From positions 1 through 58,727 of the forward strand of contig CAMDKK010000019.1 of assembly GCA_945901045.1 (NCBI GenBank): a stretch of 58,727 nucleotides of DNA, in the 5' to 3' direction. This document shows positions 43,412 through 52,573 of the stretch, piece by piece (within the stretch, counting starts at the first letter, position 1; every line of letters starts with the position of its first letter). The position numbers and the translations under genes are program-made. The DNA is from Limnohabitans sp. Rim8 (GTDB lineage: Bacteria > Pseudomonadota > Gammaproteobacteria > Burkholderiales > Burkholderiaceae_C). The notes beneath the pieces are model-generated. The model saw only the letters and a program-made list of their open reading frames with translations, was not told where the DNA came from and did not search any database.

Positions 43412-44206
43412 GTGTTCAGACTCGACGGAAAAGTTGCTTTGGTCACCGGCTGCGGTACACGAGGCGAGGGTTGGGGTAATGGCAAGGCGATTACGGTTTT
43501 ACTCGCGCGCCAGGGAGCGACCATTTTTGGGGTTGATCGTGATCTTGATGCAGCCAAGGTCACTCAAAAAATTATCCAAGATGAAGGCGGTACTGCCTAT
43601 GTCACAACGGCTGACGTGACCCAAGCTCAAGAAGTTCAATCCATGGTGAATGCCTGCCTGGAAAAATGGGGTCGCATTGACATCTTGGTCAATAACGTTG
43701 GGCAATCCGAGCCAGGCGGCCCTGTTGAGATGAGCGAGGAGACGTGGGACGGGCAAATGGATTTGAACGTGAAGACGGCTTTCCTGACCATGAAATCGGT
43801 GCTTCCCATTATGGAAAAGCAAGGCAGCGGTTCGGTGATCAGTATTTCTTCAGTTGCTGGGCTGCGTTACGTAGGCAAGCCACAAGTTGCCTACGCTGCA
43901 GGTAAAGCAGCTTTGATGCAATTGACAAAAACCACAGCGGTGCTTTATGCCAACAAGGGCATCCGCTTGAATTGTGTCGTGCCCGGTTTGGTTTTTACCC
44001 CATTGGTTAAACGTTTGGCAGACAAATATGCAGGCGGACAGTTCGACGCGTTTGTGGCACATCGCCACAAACAAGTGCCAGCGGGTTACATGGGTGATGC
44101 CTGGGATATTGCCAATGCGGTCGTTTTTTTGGCCAGTGACGAAAGCCGATACATCACGGCTCAGAGTATTGTGGTGGATGGTGGTTTGACCTCCGCTACG
44201 CCATAA
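43412..44206 (+). CDS. short-chain dehydrogenase (GxGWGNG type)
   Basis: A 264-residue SDR starting at GTG 43412, with AAGGAG five bases upstream. The cofactor loop has an insert, GCGTRGEGWGNGKA near residues 13-26, in place of the plain TGxxxGxG. NNVGQSE lies near 92, the catalytic YAAGK near 157, and DGGL near the C-terminus. It is the first of a tandem pair; the second SDR follows after 21 bases with the same GWGNG insert. NAD(P)-dependent oxidation or reduction of a hydroxy acid or alcohol is likely. Confidence 0.92.
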   Translation: MFRLDGKVALVTGCGTRGEGWGNGKAITVLLARQGATIFGVDRDLDAAKVTQKIIQDEGGTAYVTTADVTQAQEVQSMVNACLEKWGRIDILVNNVGQSEPGGPVEMSEETWDGQMDLNVKTAFLTMKSVLPIMEKQGSGSVISISSVAGLRYVGKPQVAYAAGKAALMQLTKTTAVLYANKGIRLNCVVPGLVFTPLVKRLADKYAGGQFDAFVAHRHKQVPAGYMGDAWDIANAVVFLASDESRYITAQSIVVDGGLTSATP

Positions 44207-44227
44207 GCACAGGAAGATTCACATTGC

Positions 44228-45037
44228 ATGCACATACCTGAACGCAGATTAGAGAACAAGGTGGCAATCATTACCGGCGCGGGATGCGTCGGTCCTGGTT
44301 GGGGGAATGGTCGTGCCATAGCGGTGCGATTTTCCCAAGAGGGTGCAAAGGTCTTCGCGGTTGACATCAATTCGGAGTCCATGACCGAGACCCAGCAATT
44401 GATCCGTGAGTTTGGTGGCGATTTCACACCTTACGTTGCCGATGTCACCCAAGCAGAATCTGTTCAAGCCTTGGTGCAGGCTTGCTTAGCCCGCTACGGA
44501 GGCATTGATATTCTTGTCAACAATGTTGGCGGTCCTGCCCCAGGGGGTCCGGTCGATTTGTCGGAGGCTTTGTTTGATGCACAAATTGACTTGAACCTGA
44601 AGTCCGTATTTTTGACCTGCAAATATGTGATTCCCGTGATGGAGCAAAAGGGTTCAGGCGCGATTGTGAATATTGCCTCTATTTCCGGGATACGCTTCAG
44701 CGGTGCACCCCAAGTAGGCTATGCCGTTTCCAAAGCAGGAGTCATACAGTTTGGTCGCGTGGTTGCCGTTGAGTATGCTCAGAAAGGCATTCGAATAAAT
44801 TCGATTTTGCCGGGTCAACTGCACACCCCATTGGTGGACGCCGTTCTGGCCAAAACTCAAAGTGCAGGGGATTTACAGGCCCTTTTAAAGCGCAGACAAG
44901 CGCGTATTCCGATGCCATTTATGGGCGATGGTCGAGATACCGCTCATGCAGCGCTTTTCTTGGCTTCTGATGAGGCCAGATTCATTACCGGTACCGAGCT
45001 GATTGTCGATGGCGGTATGACAGCTAAATGCGATTGA
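44228..45037 (+). CDS. short-chain dehydrogenase (GxGWGNG type), paralogue
   Basis: A 269-residue SDR closely resembling the preceding one: GAGCVGPGWGNGRA cofactor loop near residues 18-31, NNVGGPAPGGPVD near 97, catalytic YAVSK near 164, and DGGM near the end. The sequence identity across the pair is high enough to suggest an old tandem duplication with divergence, possibly of stereospecificity. Weak ribosome site (GGAAG) upstream. The convergent GST gene begins after 106 bases, which hold nothing recognisable. Confidence 0.92.
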   Translation: MHIPERRLENKVAIITGAGCVGPGWGNGRAIAVRFSQEGAKVFAVDINSESMTETQQLIREFGGDFTPYVADVTQAESVQALVQACLARYGGIDILVNNVGGPAPGGPVDLSEALFDAQIDLNLKSVFLTCKYVIPVMEQKGSGAIVNIASISGIRFSGAPQVGYAVSKAGVIQFGRVVAVEYAQKGIRINSILPGQLHTPLVDAVLAKTQSAGDLQALLKRRQARIPMPFMGDGRDTAHAALFLASDEARFITGTELIVDGGMTAKCD

Positions 45038-45143
45038 TCAGCAGCAGAAGACAGATGAATGGCTGCCAATACATTTCTCATTAAGCCGATGCGCACAGTG
45101 ATTGCTGAAGATGACCAGCAGTATCGCAAGGACTGCACTGCGT

Positions 45144-45842
45144 TTAGGCGGACTTTTTGAGTCGTTCATTCTGAGGGAACATCGCGCGTTTTGCCTCGTC
45201 GTCCATTTCGGTTTTCCATTGAAATGACGTCCGCAAAACTTCGACACGCTTTGCCGCGGGCCGCTCATTGAGCTCGTCGAGCAGCCGCTTGACGTTAGGC
45301 AGTTTTGCCCAAGTATCATCGCCACCTAGAACAAAGGGCGCCAGACGAGCCCAGCCCCACAGTGCCATATCGACAATGCTGTAATTCTCGCCCAGCATGT
45401 AGTGATGTGAAGCCAGTCGATCGTCAATGATTTTCCAATGCCTGTTGGCTTCGAAGTCATAACGATTCATGGCATATTCTTTAGGCTCTGGCGCTGCAAC
45501 TCGGAAGTGAACAGCCTGTCCTGAGTAGGGACCAATACCGCTGGCAATAAACATCAGCCAAGAGAGCATCTCACCACGCTCAGAGTTGTGCGATTTATCA
45601 GGTACGAACTTGTTTTCTTTGTCAGCAAGGTAAAGAAGGATGGCATTGCTGTCAAATACAAGGGCATCGCCATCAATGATGGCTGGTACCTTGGCGTTCG
45701 GATTGACCTTGGTGAAATTGGGCTCGTGCTGTTCGCCTTTGCGGGTATCCACTGGAATGGTTTCATACGGGAGGCCAAGCTCTTCGAGCAGCAGGGCTAC
45801 TTTGGCTGGGTTGGGGGCGGCATTAAAGTAAAACTTGATCAT
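45144..45842 (-). CDS. glutathione S-transferase (YfcG/Nu-like)
   Basis: A 232-residue GST. The N-terminal thioredoxin-like domain has FNAAPNPAKVALLLEELGLP, the cis-Pro motif AKVPAIIDGD and DSNAILLYLADKENKF; the helical C-domain has SIVDMALWGWAR (the conserved Asp-capping box). The Asn-Ala-Ala-Pro-Asn active-site stretch resembles Nu/YfcG-type enzymes with glutathione-disulfide activity. It may handle electrophilic aromatic intermediates or act as a disulfide reductase. It is convergent with the SDR pair. Confidence 0.91.
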   Translation of the reverse strand: MIKFYFNAAPNPAKVALLLEELGLPYETIPVDTRKGEQHEPNFTKVNPNAKVPAIIDGDALVFDSNAILLYLADKENKFVPDKSHNSERGEMLSWLMFIASGIGPYSGQAVHFRVAAPEPKEYAMNRYDFEANRHWKIIDDRLASHHYMLGENYSIVDMALWGWARLAPFVLGGDDTWAKLPNVKRLLDELNERPAAKRVEVLRTSFQWKTEMDDEAKRAMFPQNERLKKSA

Positions 45843-45882
45843 GATAAAAACTTAAGTTGATTGATGGGTTGAAATGGAGGGC

Positions 45883-46596
45883 TCATTCTTTGATGGCCTT
45901 GAGCCCCTTGATTTGGTGATTCTCTATGGAGCGAGAAATAAAACCGGACGTGATCAATTCTTTCACAAAATGATGCAAAAAAGCATTTGCAGCTTCGCGT
46001 CCGAGAGGCACTGCGAAACCATGGTTGACCGTCATGAAAGTGCCATCCAATAATTTGGCGTCAGCAAGCACGTGCATTGACTCCATTAGATTGGGCTTCA
46101 GGCCCGCAAGTGCGTCTACTTCTTTGTGGTTAAAAATTTCTAATGACTTTGCAAAGTTAGCTGTGCGAACCAGGGTCGCGTTTTTGAGTGAACCGGTGAG
46201 ATACAGCTCATAAGCTGCTTTTTCTGGTGCCGCAATTTTTACTCCTTTTGCATCTACCAGTTCAGGGCGCAACAAAACAGAATTTTGATGCACAACATAC
46301 CCCGCTTCAATCTCAGTCATTGCAGGGGAAAAAGAAATGGTTTGCGCTCTGGTTTTTTCAATGGCCAAGATGGCGACATCCCACATGTCTTTTGTAGATG
46401 CATCCGCCACTTGCCCCGGTTGTGCAAAACTTATCATTTCAAGCGGAACCTCTAGCCGTTTAGCCAACTCTCGCATCAAGTCGACACTCACGCCCTCTAA
46501 TTCTCCGAGACTATTTTTGCGAGTGAAAAGTGTATTGCCAAGATTCATCCCAGCACGAAGGTTACCGCTGGGGGCTAATTCATTTCTGACATTCAT
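45883..46596 (-). CDS. family 3 solute-binding protein without signal peptide
   Basis: A 237-residue protein of the amino-acid periplasmic-binding fold. NLRAGMNLGNTLFTRKNSLG, the VSVDLMRELAKRLEVPLEMI helix, MWDVAILAIEKTRAQTISFS, IEAGYVVHQNSVL and FLHHFVKELITSGFISRSIE are typical. The N-terminus MNVRNELAPSG has no hydrophobic signal, so it probably stays in the cytoplasm. Such signal-less members are known as a group and may be sensors or enzymes (for example cyclohexadienyl dehydratase-like) rather than transport receptors. No ABC permease or ATPase lies nearby. Confidence 0.83.
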   Translation of the reverse strand: MNVRNELAPSGNLRAGMNLGNTLFTRKNSLGELEGVSVDLMRELAKRLEVPLEMISFAQPGQVADASTKDMWDVAILAIEKTRAQTISFSPAMTEIEAGYVVHQNSVLLRPELVDAKGVKIAAPEKAAYELYLTGSLKNATLVRTANFAKSLEIFNHKEVDALAGLKPNLMESMHVLADAKLLDGTFMTVNHGFAVPLGREAANAFLHHFVKELITSGFISRSIENHQIKGLKAIKE

Positions 46597-46687
46597 TTGC
46601 GATCTGATTAAGTCTTAAGGCCGATGTTTATTTCAGTCGTCAATATACATGAATACCGTCTTCGCAAGTGCTTGTTTGAATTGGTAT

Positions 46688-47860
46688 TCAATATGACTTG
46701 GGCAGGTTCAGTACTTTTTCAGCAATGAAACACAAGATGAGTTGCGGACTCACAGGGGCTAAGCGCGGAATCCAGGACTCTCGCAGATAGCGCTCCACGT
46801 GGTACTCTTTGGCATAGCCCATGCCGCCATGGGTGAAAATAGCATTTTCGCAAGCGTGGTAACAGGCTTCGGCCGCAAGGTACTTCGCGCTGTTTGCTTC
46901 AGCGGCACAAGCTAAATTCTGGTCATAAAGCCAAGCGGCTTTTTGCACCATCAAGTCAGCGGCTTCCAGTTCCATCCAAGATTTAGCCAGAGGATGCTGG
47001 ATGGCTTGATTTTGTCCTATTGGCCGGCCAAAAACTTCTCTGTCGTTGGCGTACCCAGCTGCTCTTTTTAATGCCGCACGACCCAGTCCGACGGCTTCAC
47101 TTGCTATCAAAATTCGCTCAGGGTTAAGCCCATGCAATATGTAGCTGAAGCCTTTTCCTTCTTCTCCGACAAGATCTTCCACTGGGATACGCAAGCCATC
47201 TATAAATACCTGATTGGAGTCCACGCACTTGCGGCCCATTTTTTCAATTTCTCTGACCTCAATTTTGCTGCGATCAAGGTCTGTGTAAAACAAACTCAAG
47301 CCTTCCGTTCCCTTGCATTCTTCGACAGGGGTCGTGCGAGCCAATAGCAGCATCTTTGTAGCCACTTGGGCTGTACTGATCCATACCTTCTGGCCATGCA
47401 CAAGATAATCATCACCCTTGCGCACAGCCAGTGTTTTGAGCTTCAAGGTATTCAGGCCCGTATCCGGCTCAGTCACCGCAAAGCATGCCCGATCAGTGCC
47501 CGAAATCAGGGGAGGCAGCCACCTTTTCTTTTGCGAATCGGTGCCGAAAACAACGACAGGATGGAGACCAAAGATATTCATGTGCACTGCAGATGCCCCA
47601 GACAGGCCAGCACCTGTCGCTGAAATAGTGTGCATCATGAGTGCTGCTTCGCTGATACCCAAACCAGCCCCTCCATAAGCCTCGGGCATCGCGATGCCCA
47701 ACCAGCCAGATTCAGCCAGCGCTTGGTGAAAGTCATCAGGAAAGCCGCCTTCTTGATCCTTGCGCATCCAGTAGTCCGCATCGAATGGCAAACAAATTCG
47801 CTCAATGGCATCGCGTATTTGCGCTTGTACGGGGCCTGGCACAAAGTTCATGACATGCAT
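46688..47860 (-). CDS. acyl-CoA dehydrogenase (divergent C-terminus)
   Basis: A 390-residue acyl-CoA dehydrogenase. FAVTEPDTGLNTLKLK is the flavin loop, VHGQKVWISTAQVATKMLLL follows, then IDGLRIPVEDLVGE, REVFGRPIGQNQAIQHPLAK and FTHGGMGYAKEYHVERYLRE. The end reads RLAPVSPQLILCF and LPKSY with no YEGT Glu, matching the protein at 8892-10052. The ATG at 47860 has AAGGAC upstream; a longer in-frame start would overlap the CoA-transferase gene. It follows the CoA-transferase by 4 bases and is the downstream partner in that operon. Confidence 0.92.
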   Translation of the reverse strand: MHVMNFVPGPVQAQIRDAIERICLPFDADYWMRKDQEGGFPDDFHQALAESGWLGIAMPEAYGGAGLGISEAALMMHTISATGAGLSGASAVHMNIFGLHPVVVFGTDSQKKRWLPPLISGTDRACFAVTEPDTGLNTLKLKTLAVRKGDDYLVHGQKVWISTAQVATKMLLLARTTPVEECKGTEGLSLFYTDLDRSKIEVREIEKMGRKCVDSNQVFIDGLRIPVEDLVGEEGKGFSYILHGLNPERILIASEAVGLGRAALKRAAGYANDREVFGRPIGQNQAIQHPLAKSWMELEAADLMVQKAAWLYDQNLACAAEANSAKYLAAEACYHACENAIFTHGGMGYAKEYHVERYLRESWIPRLAPVSPQLILCFIAEKVLNLPKSY

Positions 47861-47864
47861 AATT

Positions 47865-49103
47865 TCAGTCCTTTTCTTCGAAAGTTCGGCAGGCACCTTG
47901 TGTGATCAAATCGTCAATAGCTTCTGGTGCGTAGCCAGCTTCGCCCAAAACATCCCGGGTATGTTCACCCAATCTGGGCGCGGGTGAAAAGCGCCGCGCT
48001 GGAGGTGTTTCAGACCACTTGGTCGGGTGCGCTAAGGAGTGAATAGGACCTTCACTTGGGTGAACGGTCTGACTGACAAAGCCCGTGGCTCGAAGTTGCG
48101 AATTAGACAACAGGTCTTCCGGCGTGTTCATCGGCATATTGGGCACGTCGGCTGCATCCAGCAACAACTGCCACTGCGCGGTGGAACGGGTACGCAAGAT
48201 ATGAGCGACTTGTGCATAGACCTCGTCAATATGGACTGCGCGTGCACTGTGCGTTATAAACCGCGGATCACGGGCGAGACCCTCAGACTCGCCAATGGCT
48301 TCAAAAAAGCTTTTCCAGTGCTTGTCGTTATAAATCAAAACGCACAGCATGCCATCACTTGTCAAATAAGGCTTGCGGTTTGGGGTCAACAGCCTTGCGT
48401 ATCCGGGTTGACCAATCGGAGGCTCAAAGCTCAGACCCGCCATGTGATCCCCCAAAATGAACTGGGCCATGGCCTCAAACATGGGGACCACTATAGACTG
48501 ACCCACACCCGATTGACTGCGAGCGAAGAGTGCAGCCGTCACCGCATAGACCGTGTGCAAACCTGTCAAGCGATCAGCCAATGTGGTGGGGGCGTATGCG
48601 GGTTCAGGCATGCCATATTGCTTCATGAGCCATGGCACTCCGGTCGCACCCTGGATCAGATCATCGTAGGCTGGCCGGGCTGCATCGGGTCCGTCTTGAT
48701 CGAAGCCACAGCAACTGACGTGAATAATACGTGGGTTGCGTTTTCTGACCGATTCAAAATCCAATCCCAGTCGAACGAGAGCCTGTGGCCTCACGTTGCT
48801 GATGAAGACGTCGCAACCCTCAGCCAATTTCAAGGCCGCTTCACATCCTTGCGGATGCTTGAGATTCAGGACGATGCTTCGTTTGCCTGCATTGGCATTT
48901 AAGAAAATATGCCCCATGCCAGGATTGTTCATCGGTCCAACATGACGCATGTTGTCGCCTTCAGGGGATTCCACCTTGATGACCTCTGCGCCTAATTGGG
49001 CAAGAATTTGTGTTGCAAAAGGCCCCATCACGACAGAGGTGAGGTCGAGAATTTTGACCCCCACAAGCGGGCCGGCGGCGTTAGGCGCTGATGTAGCGGT
49101 CAT
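47865..49103 (-). CDS. family III (CaiB/BaiF) CoA-transferase
   Basis: A 412-residue CoA-transferase. The N-terminus has VKILDLTSVVMGPFATQILA and LGAEVIKVESPEGDNMRHVG; NANAGKRSIVLNLKHPQG follows. The expected catalytic Asp lies in TTLADRLTGLHTVYAVTAAL near residue 168. It activates an acid by CoA transfer for the acyl-CoA dehydrogenase encoded just downstream. The start lies 2 bases after the stop of a Bug receptor gene, so transport, activation and oxidation are in one operon. It is distinct from the CoA-transferase at 10223-11404. Confidence 0.93.
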   Translation of the reverse strand: MTATSAPNAAGPLVGVKILDLTSVVMGPFATQILAQLGAEVIKVESPEGDNMRHVGPMNNPGMGHIFLNANAGKRSIVLNLKHPQGCEAALKLAEGCDVFISNVRPQALVRLGLDFESVRKRNPRIIHVSCCGFDQDGPDAARPAYDDLIQGATGVPWLMKQYGMPEPAYAPTTLADRLTGLHTVYAVTAALFARSQSGVGQSIVVPMFEAMAQFILGDHMAGLSFEPPIGQPGYARLLTPNRKPYLTSDGMLCVLIYNDKHWKSFFEAIGESEGLARDPRFITHSARAVHIDEVYAQVAHILRTRSTAQWQLLLDAADVPNMPMNTPEDLLSNSQLRATGFVSQTVHPSEGPIHSLAHPTKWSETPPARRFSPAPRLGEHTRDVLGEAGYAPEAIDDLITQGACRTFEEKD

Positions 49104-49105
49104 CT

Positions 49106-50068
49106 TTATTCAGCAACCATGCCGGCTTGTTTGATGAGGGCACTCCAATGTGTGAGTTGATCCGCCACGTATTTGGCAAACTCCTCTGGGGTTTTGGTGG
49201 GCCAAGTTTCAAAGCCGAGTTGGTCCAGTGATTTCTGAACGTCCTTGTCTGCCAGAACTTCTTGCATTTCCAGATTCAGCTTGTCAGTGACTTGTTTGGG
49301 CATGCCGGCAGGTCCAAAAATTCCGTTCCAGGAGGTCAAGTCAAATCCAGCGACCACTTTGGCGATAGGAGGAGCGCCTGGTATTGAATTGAGGGGCTCT
49401 TTTGTTGTAACACCCAGAACACGAACACCACCAGATTTGATCATGCCAATACCTGAACCCAGATCCACAACGTACATCTGAACAGAGCCCCCAATAAGAT
49501 CAGTGAGGGCTTGCGGGCTGGACTTGTAGGGCACCCCTACAACGTCGAGACCCGCAATTCGTTTGATGGTTTCGGATGCGACTAAGGACGTGCTGTTGGG
49601 CGTGGCGTAGGAGAATTTTCCAGGATTGAGCTTGGCTTGGTCAATCCATTCTTTGAGAGTTTTAGCGGGGTCATTTTTGTTGACCACCAATGCAAACGGA
49701 AGCTCACCAACGCGCGTAATCGGGGTGAAATCCTTGATTGGGTCGTACTTGAGGTTAAGAACCAAGCTGGGATTGGCAGAATGCGATGTGTTGGTAGACA
49801 TCAATAAGGTGTAGCCATCAGGCTTGGCTTTGGCGACAAACTGAGCGCCAATTTGGGCATTTGCTCCGGCCTTGTTCTCGACCAGCACAGTTTGCTTAAG
49901 TCGCTCACCGAGCTTCCTTGCAACAATACGTGCCACTGCATCTGTCCCACTTCCGGCCGCAAAAGGTACGACGAGTGTGATGGGCGAATGAGGGTAAGTT
50001 TGACCCAGGGCCATGGACGTCACAAGCAAGCCAGCCACCAAGGTGAGTGCACGCGATACTGCAGTCAT
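49106..50068 (-). CDS. Bug/TctC-family periplasmic solute receptor
   Basis: A 320-residue Bug receptor. The signal peptide MTAVSRALTLVAGLLVTSMA ends ALGQ. The first ligand loop reads VPFAAGSGTDAVARIV, a variant with Ser-Gly-Thr-Asp; VLVENKAGANAQIGAQFVAK, PDGYTLLMSTNT, YDPIKDFTPITR and GVPYKSSPQALTDLIGG follow. AAGGAG precedes ATG 50068. It sits between a CoA ligase and a CoA-transferase in one operon, so it probably binds the acid that these enzymes activate. Confidence 0.93.
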   Translation of the reverse strand: MTAVSRALTLVAGLLVTSMALGQTYPHSPITLVVPFAAGSGTDAVARIVARKLGERLKQTVLVENKAGANAQIGAQFVAKAKPDGYTLLMSTNTSHSANPSLVLNLKYDPIKDFTPITRVGELPFALVVNKNDPAKTLKEWIDQAKLNPGKFSYATPNSTSLVASETIKRIAGLDVVGVPYKSSPQALTDLIGGSVQMYVVDLGSGIGMIKSGGVRVLGVTTKEPLNSIPGAPPIAKVVAGFDLTSWNGIFGPAGMPKQVTDKLNLEMQEVLADKDVQKSLDQLGFETWPTKTPEEFAKYVADQLTHWSALIKQAGMVAE

Positions 50069-50106
50069 AAAGTATCTCCTTGTTTTTATTTGGCATAGAC
50101 AATGCA

Positions 50107-51711
50107 CTATCGCGCATCGCCTCGCAGAATGAAGCGCTGAATCTTCCCACTGGGTGTCTTGGGTAAGGAGTTGACGAAATCAATTTCTCGAGGATAGGCA
50201 TGCGTTGATAAGCGCTGGCGCACCATTTGCTGAATTTCGGCTTTCAATTCTTCTGTACCTGAAAAACCGGCTTTGAGTACGATAACTGCTTTGACGATTT
50301 CCGTGCGTACGGGGTCGGGTTTGCCGATGACGGCGACTTCGGCAACGGCCTTGTGCTCCATGACGACACTTTCAACATCGAACGGACCAATGCGATATCC
50401 GGCTGAAGTGATGATGTCGTCGTTGCGACCGACGAAGAAGAAATGACCCTCTTCATCCTTCATCATCGTGTCCCCTGTGACGTACCAGTTTCCATTCACA
50501 TTCAGGGTCTCAGCTTTCCAATAGCCTGCAAATGTGTACAGCGGGGAGTTCGGTATATCGACTGCCAGAACGCCAGGGGTATTGGGAGGTTGGACGACAA
50601 GATTTTCATCAAGAATTTCTAATTTAAAGCCTGGCATCGTCAAGCCCGCAGCACCGGGTTTGACTTTGTGTCTTAGCGCATGGTGGTTGTTGATCACCAT
50701 GCCCACTTCAGTCTGACCATAATGATCAGCGAGCGGACAATCCAGAACACGACTCGCCCAGCGAATCACTTCTGGATTAAGAGGTTCTCCGGCGCTGGAT
50801 GCCACGCGCAATTGATTTGCGATGGGTGCCATCGCATCTTCTCCAGCAGCCATCAGCAGGCGATAGGCTGTCGGGGCAGCGGCCAAATTTGTGATTTTCC
50901 GGTCCAACACTATGCGTACTGTTGATTCGACGGTGAAACCACCTTCATAAAAAGTCGTCGTTTGGCCTAGAAGCAGCGGGCCAACGACAGCGTAAAGAAT
51001 GCCATAAGCCCAGCCCGGGTCAGCAACGTTCCAGTAGGCGTCTTGCGGTTTCAGATCAACAGCATCGGTCATGTAACTGGACACTGGCAGCAGAAGCGAA
51101 AGTGGATAGCGAACACCCTTGGGCTTGCCGGTTGTCCCCGAAGTAAACAGCATGAGGAAGGGATCATCACCCTTCAACATGACAGGATCAAAATCGCAAG
51201 ACTCTGTTAAGAGCATTGTGCGGAAACTGGTACCTACAACCAGCTTTTCAGGACAATTTGGAACGCCGTCTAGTTTAGGTAAGTTGATGGCATCAGTGAC
51301 AATCAGCTTCGCTTGACTGCCGCTTTGCGCTGTCACGCGACTCTCAATGGCAGCCGGTCCGAAGGCCGTAAATAAAGGCTGATAGACAGCGCCAATGCGC
51401 CATGCGCCAAGGATGACCGTGAACAGATCGGGAATTCGGGGCAACAGGCCAGCAATCACATCACCTGGGCCGATTCCTTTGCTTTTGAGATGGTTTGCAA
51501 AACGTGCGCTGTCATCGCGCATTTCTTGAAACGTCACGGTTTGTCGATCGCCAGTCGCACCGTACCACTCCAGAGCGATGGTGCTGTTCGCGGACCAGCG
51601 GTCACAGCATTCGAAGCAGGCATTGATGCCCAAGGACAGTGACCCCTTCAGGACCTTCTTTTCCAGTTTTTCTATTGAAAAATCTTGAATGGCATCCAAA
51701 TAATCACGCAC
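50107..51711 (-). CDS. AMP-dependent acyl-CoA synthetase (acetyl/medium-chain type)
   Basis: A 534-residue CoA ligase. Motifs: FTSGTTGKPKGVRYP near residue 195, DHYGQTEVGM near 335, NWYVTGDTMMKDEEGHFFFV, GRNDDIITSAGYRIGPFDVE near 430, and the catalytic Lys in TPSGKIQRFIL near the C-terminus. It resembles the acetyl-/medium-chain acyl-CoA synthetases. I chose GTG 51711 because AAGGAG lies six bases before it; upstream in-frame ATG codons at 51759, 51747 and 51738 lack such a site. It activates an acid in the same operon as the Bug receptor, CoA-transferase and dehydrogenase downstream. Confidence 0.91.
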   Translation of the reverse strand: MRDYLDAIQDFSIEKLEKKVLKGSLSLGINACFECCDRWSANSTIALEWYGATGDRQTVTFQEMRDDSARFANHLKSKGIGPGDVIAGLLPRIPDLFTVILGAWRIGAVYQPLFTAFGPAAIESRVTAQSGSQAKLIVTDAINLPKLDGVPNCPEKLVVGTSFRTMLLTESCDFDPVMLKGDDPFLMLFTSGTTGKPKGVRYPLSLLLPVSSYMTDAVDLKPQDAYWNVADPGWAYGILYAVVGPLLLGQTTTFYEGGFTVESTVRIVLDRKITNLAAAPTAYRLLMAAGEDAMAPIANQLRVASSAGEPLNPEVIRWASRVLDCPLADHYGQTEVGMVINNHHALRHKVKPGAAGLTMPGFKLEILDENLVVQPPNTPGVLAVDIPNSPLYTFAGYWKAETLNVNGNWYVTGDTMMKDEEGHFFFVGRNDDIITSAGYRIGPFDVESVVMEHKAVAEVAVIGKPDPVRTEIVKAVIVLKAGFSGTEELKAEIQQMVRQRLSTHAYPREIDFVNSLPKTPSGKIQRFILRGDAR

Positions 51712-51901
51712 GGCAATCTCCTTGCCCTTTGAAGGCATGTTGTGCATTTGAAAATGCATTATCTATTACCCAGACAACGCTTGATGGCACTAGAGCTGTA
51801 GCAAAAGGCGACCCGCAATATCAACAGAATTATGCGATGAGAACCTGAGTTATGGGGAGATTTATCGCCAGACTATTTAATTCAAGCTTTCAGTCGCTTG
51901 G

Positions 51902-52357
51902 TTAGAGTACCTCATAAACTTCATACACAGGCCCTGTGCTTTCTCGGCGGCCTGTGCCAACACCGATGATGCGATTGAGCCATGCGTATTTTTCACTGGA
52001 AGTTTCAAAAACGGGTGACATCCGGAAGTAATATAAAGAAGGGTCTACTGGCTCACCTTTGTTGACTTTGTCCATGACTTCTTTGGGCCCATGTCTTAAA
52101 CCACGGTAGGACATGTAGATGTAATCTCCGTCATCTGTTTTCAAAGTTAAGCGCACTTCAAGCGTTAGAACTTGATCAGAGCGCATTAACAGCCAATCAC
52201 CTCCAGGCGCGTTTACAACGCTGCCACGAATGCGATCACCAGAAAACTCACCTCCACTGACTTGCGCAATTTTGCGTCCACCTAAAGGGGTTTGGCCTAA
52301 ATCAATGATGTTGGGTACTGTTAACTTGATGCTGAAAAGATGGCGTGTTTGAATCAT
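51902..52357 (-). CDS. DUF3237 family protein
   Basis: A 151-residue protein of DUF3237. Typical are the early TPLGGRKIAQVSGGEFSGD, GSVVNAPGGDWLLMRSDQV, LEVRLTLKTDDGDYIYMSYR and the C-terminal YAWLNRIIGVGTGRR. Members form a small beta-barrel of unknown biochemical role and often occur near Bug receptors and acyl-CoA catabolism in Burkholderiales (general observation). It is divergent from a Bug gene with about 215 bases between them. No catalytic residues can be named. Confidence 0.88.
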   Translation of the reverse strand: MIQTRHLFSIKLTVPNIIDLGQTPLGGRKIAQVSGGEFSGDRIRGSVVNAPGGDWLLMRSDQVLTLEVRLTLKTDDGDYIYMSYRGLRHGPKEVMDKVNKGEPVDPSLYYFRMSPVFETSSEKYAWLNRIIGVGTGRRESTGPVYEVYEVL

Positions 52358-52573
52358 TTGGAATATTTCAAAAAAATAATTTCATCTTTAACGTTGAAAT
52401 AATGGGCTGTTTTTGGATGGGACTAAAGTATAGCGACCATCGCAATGAAGACTGCGAATTCAAGTTCAAAGTGTTGTTTAAAACGGGCGCCTTTGACAGG
52501 GTTTTCACTCTTCGATTCTCCAACAGCACAGTGCATAGTTGAATGTGTTGACCAACCCTTTGAGGAAATGTTC

